Program-made: the position numbers and the translations under genes
The notes under the pieces: model-generated
The model's database searches: none
What the model was told of the DNA's origin: nothing
What the model saw: only the letters and a program-made list of their open reading frames with translations
Shown here: positions 20,403 through 30,290 of the stretch, piece after piece
Numbering within the stretch: position 1 is the first letter of the stretch
How the letters are laid out: each line of letters opens with the position of its first letter
Assembly (NCBI GenBank): GCA_916048095.2
Contig: OU696571.1
Coordinates: 4,913,501-4,977,500, forward strand
Reading direction: 5' to 3'
Length of the DNA: 64,000 bases
Source: Sacculina carcini
Taxonomy: Eukaryota > Arthropoda > Thecostraca > Sacculinidae

Positions 20403-22425
20403 AGCTATTTCGGCTACAACAATGATGAAGAATTTTGACGGTACTGGCGACGTAGTCGCATGGTTGAAGAAGGCAGAACTTGTGGCCAAGCTGACAGGAG
20501 TGACTGAGCTGCATGCGTTTGTGCCACTATTTCTGGAAGGAGGAGCATTGTCACTCTACCTCGAGCTCAATGAAGAGGCACAGTCAAGGTACGATTTGAT
20601 CAAAGCCAAACTGCGAGAAGCGTTTTCCCCCAATCCAGTTGAATCATTTGCCATGCTGACGAAGAAGAAGTGGCAAGGAGAGCAAGTGGATGAGTTACCG
20701 CAGGTAGATCGTACACTGACTAAACGCCAACTGTTTTCTTTATGTGGGAAATTGTTGGGCCACTATCCCATTGCCGGGTGGCTCAGACCGGCGTGCAGCT
20801 ATGTCAAACGTCATTCATCCGATGGTGGCTGGGATGACACAGTCCGGGAGGAAGTTCTGTCTGTTACACACGACATGCTAGAACAAGTGAAAAGCGATGA
20901 TCCAGTGCAAGGAAAGTGGTCGGTTTCAGAATCGAAATCTGGTGTTGTGTGGTGTGACGCCAGTAATCAGGCTATTGGAACAGTAATCGAAATCGACGGA
21001 ATCGTAGTGGAAGATGCCTCGTGGCAGAGGAAAAAAGATGACTTCAATCATATAAACGTCGCTGAGCTTGAAGCTGTATCCAGAGGACTCAATCTTGCAA
21101 TAAAGTGGGGATTAGAATGTATAGAAGTACGCACCGACTCCGCTACAGTTTTTGGCTGGCTGCGTGCCACACTATCCGACGAGAACAGAGTGAAGACAAA
21201 AGGAGCTGCAGAAGTTCTTGTGAAACGACGACTGGGAGTAGTCAAGGAGTTAATTGATGAATTGCGTCTCGAAGTGAGATTGATTCTTGTTCCTACAGCA
21301 AGTAACAAAGCAGACTCATTGACGCGCATCAACAGGCAATGGATGCTGAAGCTCGAGAGAAAACCGGTAAACGAAACATGCGGCATGGCGTTGGAAAGAG
21401 TGAAAGATCTCCACCGTAGTCATCATATGGGCGTTGACCGAACGTTATCTCTCGCTAAGCAAGTGGACCCTACTGTGACACGTGAACAGGTGAAACGTGT
21501 GGTGAAGAGCTGTCTGGAGTGTCAGTCTATCGATCCTGCGCCGGTGACTCACGAGGCGGGCGAGCTGCACGTGCCAACAGTCTGGACAAGATTGGCAGTC
21601 GATGTTACTCATTTCAGATATCGTCCATTTCTGTCTATTGTTGATTGCGGCCCTGGAAGGTTCGCGATATGGCGAGAGCTGCGTGCAGAGTCGGCAAATG
21701 AGATTTCAAATATCCTGAACCAAGTATTTTATGAGCGAGGGCCTGTTGAACAAGTGCTGATGGACAATGGAACGGTGTTCAAGTCAGAATTACTCAGGGA
21801 AACCCTCGATGGCTGGAAAATCAGCAGGTTTTTCCGAGCGGCTTATCGACCCAGCGGAAACGGTATTGTCGAACGGCATCATCGTACGATAAAGAGGATA
21901 GCGGAGAGAGCTGGCATCTCCCCGCTCGAGGCGGTATTTTGGTACAACATGGCGCCCAAATCGGATCGAATTGAAGACAAGGCGCCGCATCACAGTGTCT
22001 ACACATATGCCTGGCGACATCCGGAGGTTTTGCCAGCCCACAATGACGACGGCGAGAAGAACTCGGGCATAGAAGTCGGCGATGAAGTGTGGGTAAAGCC
22101 ACCTGGGGCAAGATGTACGTCGCATTGGTCAAAAGGAAGAGTGACCGGGATTCAGTCCTCAAACAATGTATCGGTGGATGGAGTACCGAGGCATCTACTA
22201 GATCTGCGGCGTGTGTATGATGAAGGCAATAATCGAGATGACGCCGGTGGTCAAGACGTGGACAATCAGACTCCAGATGACTGTGCAGCGGACACGAACG
22301 AAGTGCTCGAGACAACTGACATACATAATGGAGCCGTAGAGGACCGGAGTGAGCACATTCTTCGGAGATCTACCAGAGAGAGGAGACGTCCGCCTTGGAT
22401 GGACGATTATTTCGTAGGTGATTGA
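20386..22425 (+). CDS. RT-less retrotransposon polyprotein: gag - RNase H - integrase (copy 2)
   Basis: 679 residues, identical in translation to the copy at 17839-19878, with all RNase H and integrase acids kept. The complete identity over 2 kb means the duplication is very recent, or that gene conversion or assembly duplicated it. The start at 20386 is again inside the preceding LTR. The ORF ends at 22423-22425, directly before the purine tract of LTR3. Confidence 0.88.
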   Translation: MDIKPQAISATTMMKNFDGTGDVVAWLKKAELVAKLTGVTELHAFVPLFLEGGALSLYLELNEEAQSRYDLIKAKLREAFSPNPVESFAMLTKKKWQGEQVDELPQVDRTLTKRQLFSLCGKLLGHYPIAGWLRPACSYVKRHSSDGGWDDTVREEVLSVTHDMLEQVKSDDPVQGKWSVSESKSGVVWCDASNQAIGTVIEIDGIVVEDASWQRKKDDFNHINVAELEAVSRGLNLAIKWGLECIEVRTDSATVFGWLRATLSDENRVKTKGAAEVLVKRRLGVVKELIDELRLEVRLILVPTASNKADSLTRINRQWMLKLERKPVNETCGMALERVKDLHRSHHMGVDRTLSLAKQVDPTVTREQVKRVVKSCLECQSIDPAPVTHEAGELHVPTVWTRLAVDVTHFRYRPFLSIVDCGPGRFAIWRELRAESANEISNILNQVFYERGPVEQVLMDNGTVFKSELLRETLDGWKISRFFRAAYRPSGNGIVERHHRTIKRIAERAGISPLEAVFWYNMAPKSDRIEDKAPHHSVYTYAWRHPEVLPAHNDDGEKNSGIEVGDEVWVKPPGARCTSHWSKGRVTGIQSSNNVSVDGVPRHLLDLRRVYDEGNNRDDAGGQDVDNQTPDDCAADTNEVLETTDIHNGAVEDRSEHILRRSTRERRRPPWMDDYFVGD

Positions 22426-22448
22426 TTGATCTTGAGATCAAGGGGGAG

Positions 22449-22951
22449 TGTGGTATTGTTGGTCAGAAATTGAACGCCATGCGAAGGAATGAATAGGGGT
22501 GTGAATGCGTTTGCTGAGTTGAGCGAGAGTGTAGGAGAGCGTGTGCGCTTGCGAGCGTAGACTTGTGTGTGTACCTGTGTGTGACTGAGCGTAGACTTGT
22601 GTGTGTGTGTGTGTGTATGTGCGTCACTGTATTCATGCGTGTGATTCTACTTCGTGTTTGTATGTTTGTATGCAGCGTGTACTGGTGTTAGCGGCTGGTA
22701 TGGAATGACGGGAGTGGTGTTGTAGTGCTCATCGTGCGTTCTGTTGTTATGTGTGGACTGGTCGGTGTAGTCTTCTGTGTGCTGTCTGTGTGGATATAAT
22801 TTATGCCAGCCTAGAGAGAGATTATTGCTCTACTGTGTATGTGTGAGTTTTCATCCTGTTGTTGTTAAATCATATTTGTTGTCATCAATAGAGTTCATCA
22901 TTTTACAAGGTAGTTTTGTTTTCGTGGTGTAAAAATGGACATCAAACCACA
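22449..22951 (+). repeat. LTR 3 of the tandem array
   Basis: 503 bp, one visible substitution against LTR1 (gctgtctgtg versus gctgtttgtg). It is followed by CAAAC. The ATG inside it (22937) opens only a short frame into the flank. Confidence 0.88.
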
Positions 22952-22956
22952 CAAAC

Positions 22957-23932
22957 ATTTCAGTAAACCCCTGAAAGAGGTAGTAAAAATCACTTAGTTA
23001 TGAACAAATTGCTTTTTGTGACAAAGATCTGTACTTTTCACATTGAATGATTATTACTATCATACTTTTTGAGCACTCGCAGTCGTGCTAGGATTGCATG
23101 CTTCATAAGCTTCAACTGTCACTGGTGACAAGGGTGACATTTTGGTGCGCTAAAAATCGCAATAAGTTGAGCTGAATATTAAGTCCAATGTTATTCTAAA
23201 ATACCACAAATAATATATCATATGGTAGTGAAGATTAAACATTGAAATCACTCCTTCCGCTCCGCTGTGGGTATCACGTTTTCGGATTTACATAAAATAC
23301 ATTTTGAACCATCACGGTTGTTCTATGAATGTGAATTATACATACTTGTTTAATCTGTCGAGTCTGTTTCACTGATACCTTGTAGTGACATTTAAATTTA
23401 CAACATAATTTGATGGCCCACTCGATCTTAACTTTGTTAAATGTTCTAGGCTTTCAATGGATTTCACAGATGATTATGCGACTATTATAGGCAAAATGTT
23501 CATTAAGCCCATGCCACTCTCAGGCCTGAAATGATAGGTTTTTAGTAGCACGGTCCAATAGGCCTAGGTTAGGTTATAGCGATCATATATGAGATTGACT
23601 CCTTTTTCAGGTGTTTCACTTTCTGCTGCTTATGGTAATTATTAGCAAAATTATTTCATAATGTGAAAGCGTTGAACTGATGTGCCGAGCTGCTTGCTTT
23701 GTATTGCCTCTTGTTTCAATTGATGAAATTTTTCGTTGATTTTGTTAGTCTATAGTGAAGAATGTATTAGTGTTTTCATGTACTAGATACTGTATAAATG
23801 CGTTGCGTGTGAAAGTGTACACCAGAAGAGCTGAATGTTAATGCATTAATTTAGCTGATAGCTGTTTTCTCAGTATATTTTACAGTACTTTACATTTTAA
23901 TTGCCAATTTTTTTCATGTTTTTTTTTCTTAG
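22957..23932. other. Dispersed repeat remainder and intronic/intergenic sequence
   Basis: 22957-23130 continues the target repeat (ends near 'cttcaactgtcac'; copy at 28360-28550). The rest shows no confident exon. A tiny open stretch after tttttcag at 23619 is too short to judge. Confidence 0.5.
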
Positions 23933-24049
23933 AATCAACCTTATGATCATTATGTTGATTACAATGAATTACAAGACAAGACAATAACCGCACAAGACAG
24001 CGACCATGCGGTGGAGAAGGGTATTATTCAGAGCAGCAGCAGTGTATGA
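23933..24049 (+). CDS. Probable terminal exon with PDZ-ligand-like C-terminus
   Basis: A strong acceptor (long T tract then cttag at 23928-23932) precedes a 38-codon non-repetitive frame: NQPYDHYVDYNELQDK, then a segment with TAQDSDHAVEKG and the end IIQSSSSV before TGA. It enters in phase 0. The composition (acidic, tyrosine motifs YDHY and DYNEL) suits a cytoplasmic tail. The last four residues SSSV fit a class I PDZ ligand (S/T-x-hydrophobic). No homology is recognised. It may be the last exon of a membrane protein whose upstream exons were not found. Confidence 0.5.
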   Translation, partial: NQPYDHYVDYNELQDKTITAQDSDHAVEKGIIQSSSSV

Positions 24050-24862
24050 TAAGAATATCGAGGTAGCAAACGGAGTCCACATATGTGGTGTGTTGTTTCT
24101 CAATAAGTACACTCTCCACTCAATCACGCACACCTACAAAACGAAGCATTGGAAATTGTACTTGAGATGATGTGGATATAGCTAGATGATGTGGAAATAG
24201 CTAGTGTTTCTTCACTGAACGTCGACGACACAGACGATTAATTATTTTGTGATTGATTGCATATTGCATTTGAATATATACTCCTTTTCTCAGGTAGTTT
24301 TTCATTTTTATCAAACATATAATCTTATTTCTGCATTTATTGTGTTATATCGTCTCACTTAATGAGTTTGACCAAATAGATACAGGGGTGGGCCGAGGGA
24401 AAAACGAGGGCTGGATGGTTGTCGGTTTTAGGGCACTCGTGATCGAGGTTTTTTCAGATCATCAGTTGCTTTTTACGGCTTATTAAACTATCATGTGTGT
24501 TATTCAACTACACCTTTCAACTGAAATCGTGTCCAACTATCCAGTAATGTGATTTCCATTGCCAACTTGTCAACTCTCTTGAAGCAACAGCTAGTGCAAT
24601 TGTTTCTGTTTCATCGTCAGTACGAGTCTTACCTGATATTGCCGATATTTTGGTATCAGATTGTGTTGTGCAATAACCCGGCTGCTGAGTGACTCCTCTT
24701 CAACTGCAGGTGAAACTTGGTTTATCTACAAATATGTAGAATAAAGTTAGTAGTTTCAACAACGTAATATAACTTGGGCATGACATAGCTGTATGTATTT
24801 GATCACAGTTGATCAAAGTTGATTCAGTTGATCACAGTTAATTTTCAATATCACTGATCAGC

Positions 24863-24951
<89 letters not shown>

Positions 24952-25133
24952 ACACACGCACACACACACAGACAAATGTACATTCGTATACACACACACA
25001 CACTAGCAACTGAACATTTTAATTGCTCGTTTGCATCGTGCAATGTTACGTGCCAATTTGATCGCTGGCACGTGAATGCTGCATGTGGCGAATGGAGATG
25101 ATGTATTGACAGTGTTTGTCCGGTACTCCACAG
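24050..25133. other. Non-coding stretch with (CA)n at 24864-24945
   Basis: No supported exon. An open stretch near 24550-24710 lacks splice sites. A (CA)n microsatellite lies 190 bp before the next exon. Confidence 0.55.
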
Positions 25134-25434
25134 ACAAATGAGTTTCTGGACGCTGGTTGCGGGGGCTGTGTTCTGCATGGCGGGAGCTGCTCTGCTGCTG
25201 ATGATGACCGACCGAGACTCTTGCGGCTGGAACTGCGGCTCAGCTCCAACTAATTCGTCGGGTCAGATAGCGCAGGACGTCGTTGAACCGAAGGATGCAG
25301 AACGGCATGCAGATCAGCCCGGCAATGTTGTCTATACCCCAATGCCACCCTCTGTCGACAAAGATAGAGAGGGAAGACACATGAAAGTTACGACGCCATT
25401 CGATGGTAGATCTGACATCTCACCATATGATTAG
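25134..25434 (+). CDS. Terminal exon: transmembrane segment plus cytoplasmic tail (copy 2)
   Basis: Acceptor tccacag (ends 25133), then one base and codons (Q)MSFWTLVAGAVFCMAG and AALLLMMTDRDSCGWNCG. This is a ~20-residue hydrophobic helix followed by a Cys-containing juxtamembrane stretch and a ~70-residue polar tail with VVYTPMPPSVDKD, ending SDISPYD and TAG. Entry phase and helix sequence (AVFCxA, LL) parallel the exon at 14225-14432. The two are either mutually exclusive last exons of one gene or last exons of tandem paralogues. The ATG in the exon is probably not a translation start. The protein would be a single-pass membrane protein; family unknown. Confidence 0.6.
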
Positions 25435-25845
25435 TAAGGTCGTAAAACGTCCATCATTGAAGTCTCTGACTGGTCCGTGTTTCAGATGGAAGTTTCGGTG
25501 ATACTAGAATTTTTTTTGTACATGCACATTGATTATAATCAACGTACATTCACCTAAATAATAATTTACGTATGAATGTGTGAAATACGTTTATGTATAT
25601 TGTGAAATATTAATACGAATTTGTTGCCCACTCATATGCACTAATATAAACATGCGCAAGATGACACAAATTATTTGTAGTCTACTTCAAAAACACAGTG
25701 TTCGTGGATATATGCATTTTGTGAACATTGCCATTTTGTTGCGTATATACACCGAGTATTGGTGCAATACACATGTGCAAATATGCATTAGCTGCCCGTA
25801 TTGTAAAGTGATGGGAAAATACTTTTTTCATAGAGGGTTGCTCAA

Positions 25846-27055
25846 GTACACCACTAGTACACCACTAGTACACCAATAGTACACCACTAGTACACCACTA
25901 GTACGCCACTAGTACGCCACTAGTACACCACTAATACGCCACTAGTACACCACTAGTACACCACTAGTACACCACTAGTACGCTACTGGTACACCACTAG
26001 TACGCCACTAGTACACCACTAGTACGCCACTAGTACGCTACTAGTACGCCACTAGTACACCACTAATACGCCACTAGTACACCACTAGTACACCACTATT
26101 ACACCACTAGTACGCTACTGGTAAACCACTAGTACGCCACTAGTACACCACTAGTACGCCACTAGTACACCACTAGTACACCACTAGTACGCCACTAGTA
26201 CACCACTAATACGCCACTAGTACGCTACTAGTACACCACTAGTACACCACTAATACACCACTAGTACACCATTAGTACGCTACTAGTACGCCACTAGTAC
26301 ACCACTAGTACGCCACTAGTACACCACTAGTACACCACTAGTACACCACTAATACGCCACTAGTACACCACTAGTACACCACTAGTACACCACTAGTACG
26401 CTACTGGTACACCACTAGTACACCACTAGTACACCACTAGTACACCACTATTACGCTACTGGTACACCACTAGTACACTACTAGTACACCACTAGTACGC
26501 CACTAGTACACCACTAGTACACCACTAGTACGCTACTGGTACACCACTAGTACACCACTAGTACACCACTAGTACGCTACTAGTACGCCACTAGTACACC
26601 ACTAGTACGCTACTGGTACACCACTAGTACACTACTAGTACACCACTAGTACGCCACTAGTACACCACTAGTACACCACTAGTACACCACTAGTACGCTA
26701 CTGGTACACCACTAGTACACCACTAGTACACCACCAGTACACCACTATTACGCTACTGGTACACCACTAGTACACTACTAGTACACCACTAGTACGCCAC
26801 TAGTACACCACTAGTACACCACTAGTACACTACTAGTACACTACTAGTACACTACTAGTACACCACTAGTACGCCACTAGTACACCACTAGTACACCACT
26901 AGTACGCTACTGGTACACCACTAGTACACCACTAGTACACCACTAGTACGCCACTAGTACGCCACTAGTACGCTACTAGTGCACCACTAGTACACCACTA
27001 GTACGCCACTAGTACACCACTAGTACACCACTAGTACACTACTAGTACGCTACTA
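25846..27055. repeat. 1.2-kb minisatellite, 11-bp unit gtacaccacta
   Basis: About 110 uninterrupted copies in perfect 11-bp register. Unit variants are gtacaccacta, gtacgccacta, gtacgctactg, gtacactacta and a few with 'aat' or 'att'. Variant order repeats over several units (for example the pair ...gctactg + caccact... recurs), indicating higher-order duplication. Each junction of two standard units creates ACTAGT. It lies between the terminal exon at 25434 and the Ig gene start at 28081. Confidence 0.97.
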
Positions 27056-27782
27056 GCTCGTCTAAGGCAGTTCTTAACGTTTTCCATTGTTCGCACCAAT
27101 TTCAAATGAGCAGTGAGTTCTCGCACCGCCTGAATTATTGATAGCTGTGATGAAAATGATATACATTATAGTAATAAGAAAAAGCTTGTGTTAAATATTC
27201 AATCATTCAGCTTCAATTTCATCAAGCTTTTTTTATTTTTTCTCAGGAAAACAATATAATGCATAGGTAAACATATATTTTCCTTAGTTTATCACAGGAA
27301 TCCTCGCATCCCTTAAGAACCTTGCACCCCTAGGGGTGCGAGCAGCCCCGGTTAAGAATTGCTGGTCTAAGGAAAGCAAGCAATCTAATCTAAATGTTCT
27401 GGCACTACCATATGCATATCAGAGGGGTGCCGATAATCATTTTGCATTTTTCAAGGTATACATTAACATAGAAGCAAACGTTCGTCCTATAACTAGTCTA
27501 TAACTAGTCTTCTATTTTGTATATCCATATTTTATATTTCTCGCGTACCTTCCCCGCACAACACACAACACACCCACACACACCGGGACATTCAAATACA
27601 CCGTTGGACGTACCGAAATATGCACAGTGATTGCACGCCACATTTCCGGTACGCTATTGACCGGAAGTGATTCGTGTGACGTGAACTGTGCGACGCCAAT
27701 CGGCCGAACACGTGTTTCACACAAAACTCATCGCCTCGAGCTGTAGACTTGGTGGCATGCAAATAGCAGCACGGTGGTCACG

Positions 27783-27819
<37 letters not shown>

Positions 27820-28080
27820 CAGGTCAGAAAGGCGGCATGCTTGTTAGTGTGAAGCCGTGTTTAGCGTGAATGCGAGCTATATAATGCTAATGATAGTTCG
27901 CTAAAAATTGCTGAACATCTGGCTCAAAATATCAACTGAGTCTCGTGTGTTTCAAGTGCAGATGAGGTATAGCTGCGTAGTGTTCTGATGCCGGATGCTT
28001 CGGATGAGTGCATTTCATCTCGAATGCTCTTATTTAGGCGATAATGCCCACTAATCCCGAGCAGACTGCTGACAACAGCT
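27056..28080. other. Upstream region of the Ig gene
   Basis: No coding sequence. It contains a (TG)n tract at about 27787-27817 and, 200 bp before the start codon, a TATA-like box. Confidence 0.5.
27878..27884 (+). promoter_or_regulatory. TATA-like box upstream of the Ig gene
   Basis: TATATAA occurs 197 bp before the ATG at 28081, with no coding frame in between. The distance would allow a ~170-base 5' leader. AT-rich sequence makes chance occurrence likely, so this is only a candidate. Confidence 0.25.
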
Positions 28081-28183
28081 ATGAACCGTGCTAAATCAGG
28101 GATGAAGCGCTCGGTCCTGGTTACAATTGCTCACTTTTTCTCCACATATTTAGCGTTGACAAGATGCTCTCAATTCGAGGCGG
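28081..28183 (+). CDS. Two-Ig-domain protein, exon 1 (signal peptide)
   Basis: ATG at 28081 follows an in-frame TAA at 28042-28044. The 34 codons give a basic N-terminus (MNRAKSGMKR), a hydrophobic core (SVLVTIAHFFSTYLAL) and a Cys/Ser region, a typical secretory signal peptide. Donor GCGG|gtaagt is strong and leaves one base (G) of the next codon. That base joins GA at 50479 to read ...FEAG-AVRVVSL, so the phase across the 22.3-kb intron is exact. It targets the product to the secretory pathway. The downstream ATG at codon 8 could also start translation. Confidence 0.8.
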
Positions 28184-28559
28184 GTAAGTGAAACTTCTCC
28201 AAATATGTAATTTCCTAAAATGTTTGCAAAAGTCAAATTGGCTATGCATGAATTATTTTAACGAAATAATTACCCTCAATCAGTATTAAATAATTATTTG
28301 GTTGACCTTTTGGTGCACTAAAAATTATGAAAAGTTGCGCTAAAAAATCCTAAAAGTTGCGCTAAAAAGTTGCACTTGAAATTTTGCAAAAAATTCAACC
28401 CGTAAAAAAGTAGTGAAAATCACTTAATTATGAAAAACACTTTTTTTGAGGAGAACTTATACTTAATACATTCGATAACTATTACTACAATACGTTTTGA
28501 GCACCCGCGGTTGTGCTAGGATTGCATGCTTCATGAGCTTCAACTGTCACCTCGCTGGT

Positions 28560-30062
28560 GAAATGAAAATTAAGCTAAATATAATTATCCGCAAGTGCAA
28601 TACCACGAGTGAAAACAAATTGTACATCATTGAAGACGACCATAGATTGGGCTATGCGTACGGCAACATAAAAACACAAAAAGATGATTATCCTATTCAC
28701 CCAATTATAAGCCAGACACCGTCGTTCACATACAAACTGGCAAAAGAGCTCAACGCCCTGATTTCACCATACTTGCCCGACAACTTTTGCATAAAGTCAT
28801 CAGAAGAATTTTTGAAAATTCTGAAAGCGACTCAGCCCAACGGGAAAATGCACACGATGGATGTTGAATCTCTTTTCACGAATGCTACTGTTGACGATAT
28901 CATAGATATCATCTGTCACCGTCTCTACCGCAGCTCACAACACAAATTCGACATTCCTGAGGCGTATCTCCAGCACGACGGTGTAGCGATGGGTTCTCCT
29001 CTCGGCGTGCTTTTCGCCAATTTCTACATGGGCCACCTCAAAACAACTACGTTCGCAACAGAACCGACTTGCAAACCACCAATATACGCCAGGTACGTCG
29101 ATGATGTATTTCTATGTGCCGAGGAAGACGCCGTACTTCAGTTGGCAAATCAGCTTCAGCGAAACTCATGTTTGAAGTTCACACATCAGCAGGAAGCGAA
29201 TTGCAAACTGAGTTTCCTGGACGTTGCAGTAGAGCGACACGAGACCTCATTTTCCACAGCCGTCTATACGAAAAATACAGACCTAGGCTTTTGTCTGAAC
29301 GCCGCTAGTGAGTGCTCGCAAGCGTATAAGATGAACGTCATAAGGTCGTTCGTATTACGATTTTCGTATTATATAGCGATTACGCATTGCTCAACATGGT
29401 CTGCAACGAGCACAGAGCTGAAAAAAGTCCGGCAGCTACTGGTTAACAACGGCTACGAACAAACGACCATTGATTGTGTAATACGCGAGAAATTGTCAAA
29501 ATATATCGAAGAAGATAAAAATCAAAAAGAGACATTGACCATCAAATTGTACTACAAGAACATCATGTCTTCTGCCCATCGAGATGATGAGAACGCCATT
29601 AGAAACATCGTTGATAGAAACGTGCCGCCAACAGAAGAAGGCACCAAGTTGCAGCTTGTCATTTATTACAAGACACGCAAAACACGCAGCTTAGTGATGA
29701 AGAACAGTTGCCTTCCCAAGACCAGCATGCTGCAAGAAACCAATGTAGTGTACCAGCATACATGTACAACTGGTGACTGCAGTCGCCGAAAATCGCATTA
29801 CATTGGCTACACAACAACAACGCTGTCCAAACGAATTTCAGCACACCTTCAAGACAGATCCATTGCCAGACACTACCGCCAGCAGCATCAAATGAAATTG
29901 GACCGAAAGACTATGGATGAGAAAACCGAAATCATTTGCAGAGAAAATGACATCCGTAGGCTCAAAATAATTGAAGCTGTATTTATTAATAAAAATAGAT
30001 GTGAAATTAACATTCGACAACAGGCAGATGTCGCCCTCCCATCCATGCGAAACCATAATTGA
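28560..30062 (+). CDS. Penelope-like element: reverse transcriptase plus GIY-YIG endonuclease (5'-truncated)
   Basis: Open frame of ~500 residues in the sense orientation of intron 1. RT motifs: a degenerate template block (AYGNIKTQKDDYPIHPIIS), MDVESLFTN (first catalytic D), HDGVAMGSPLG, then YARYVDDVFL (catalytic DD near residue 201 of the full open frame) and LSFLDV. The C-terminus is a GIY-YIG nuclease (SHYIGYTTTTLSKRISAH, later KIIEAVFI) after a Cys pair. These are the two domains of endonuclease-positive PLEs. The N-terminus is truncated. About 20 residues seem missing before HDGVAMGS, where family members usually have a second 'Y.Q' segment. No stop or frameshift disrupts the rest. The frame upstream of 28560 is flanking repeat. 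Confidence 0.88.
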   Translation, partial: EMKIKLNIIIRKCNTTSENKLYIIEDDHRLGYAYGNIKTQKDDYPIHPIISQTPSFTYKLAKELNALISPYLPDNFCIKSSEEFLKILKATQPNGKMHTMDVESLFTNATVDDIIDIICHRLYRSSQHKFDIPEAYLQHDGVAMGSPLGVLFANFYMGHLKTTTFATEPTCKPPIYARYVDDVFLCAEEDAVLQLANQLQRNSCLKFTHQQEANCKLSFLDVAVERHETSFSTAVYTKNTDLGFCLNAASECSQAYKMNVIRSFVLRFSYYIAITHCSTWSATSTELKKVRQLLVNNGYEQTTIDCVIREKLSKYIEEDKNQKETLTIKLYYKNIMSSAHRDDENAIRNIVDRNVPPTEEGTKLQLVIYYKTRKTRSLVMKNSCLPKTSMLQETNVVYQHTCTTGDCSRRKSHYIGYTTTTLSKRISAHLQDRSIARHYRQQHQMKLDRKTMDEKTEIICRENDIRRLKIIEAVFINKNRCEINIRQQADVALPSMRNHN

Positions 30063-30129
30063 CACCATCCATGCGACATTATAATTTATTACCACTTTAT
30101 ATGAAACCCTGTAATTATGGTTCAATTTC

Positions 30130-30290
30130 GAGGACTGAATCAATGTGCCCCAGTCCCTGATTATAATAGTATGTAGTTAGCGTTCGAGTGTAGCTCTTCA
30201 TGTTTCGCCAAGCCACCTCAACTTTTTCCTTAGTCCACACAACGTTTTCCTTAACCCCCTCAGCCCCCAGCCCCATGGGCCTGGCTTCTC
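30130..30290. mobile_element. hAT fragment (CAGTG family)
   Basis: Shares 'ataatagtatgtag', 'agcgttcgag', 'cttcatg' and 'cgccaagcc' with the interior of 13466-13779 and 33894-34218, but the termini are not recognisable. Confidence 0.5.

Larger units (their letters stand above)
17353..22951 (+). mobile_element. Tandem LTR retrotransposon array: LTR-body-LTR-body-LTR
   Basis: Three ~502-bp LTRs (17353-17855, 19902-20402, 22449-22951) alternate with two bodies with a period of 2547 bp. The whole is flanked by one 5-bp target duplication, CAAAC (17348-17352 and 22952-22956). The array therefore inserted once and the middle part was duplicated, or a tandem element integrated. LTRs begin TGTGG and end CCACA. 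They differ only in the length of a GT run and about one substitution. A purine tract (gatcaaggggga) sits directly before LTR2 and LTR3. The two bodies encode identical proteins. Confidence 0.9.

Noticed and set aside
24540-24720. Open stretch reading SLEATASAIVSVSSSVRVLPDIADILV-like sequence
   Set aside because: No acceptor in a usable position and alternative frames are equally open; kept out for lack of support.
25846-27055. CRISPR-like array
   Set aside because: Continuous 11-bp tandem units without unique spacers, in a eukaryotic context.
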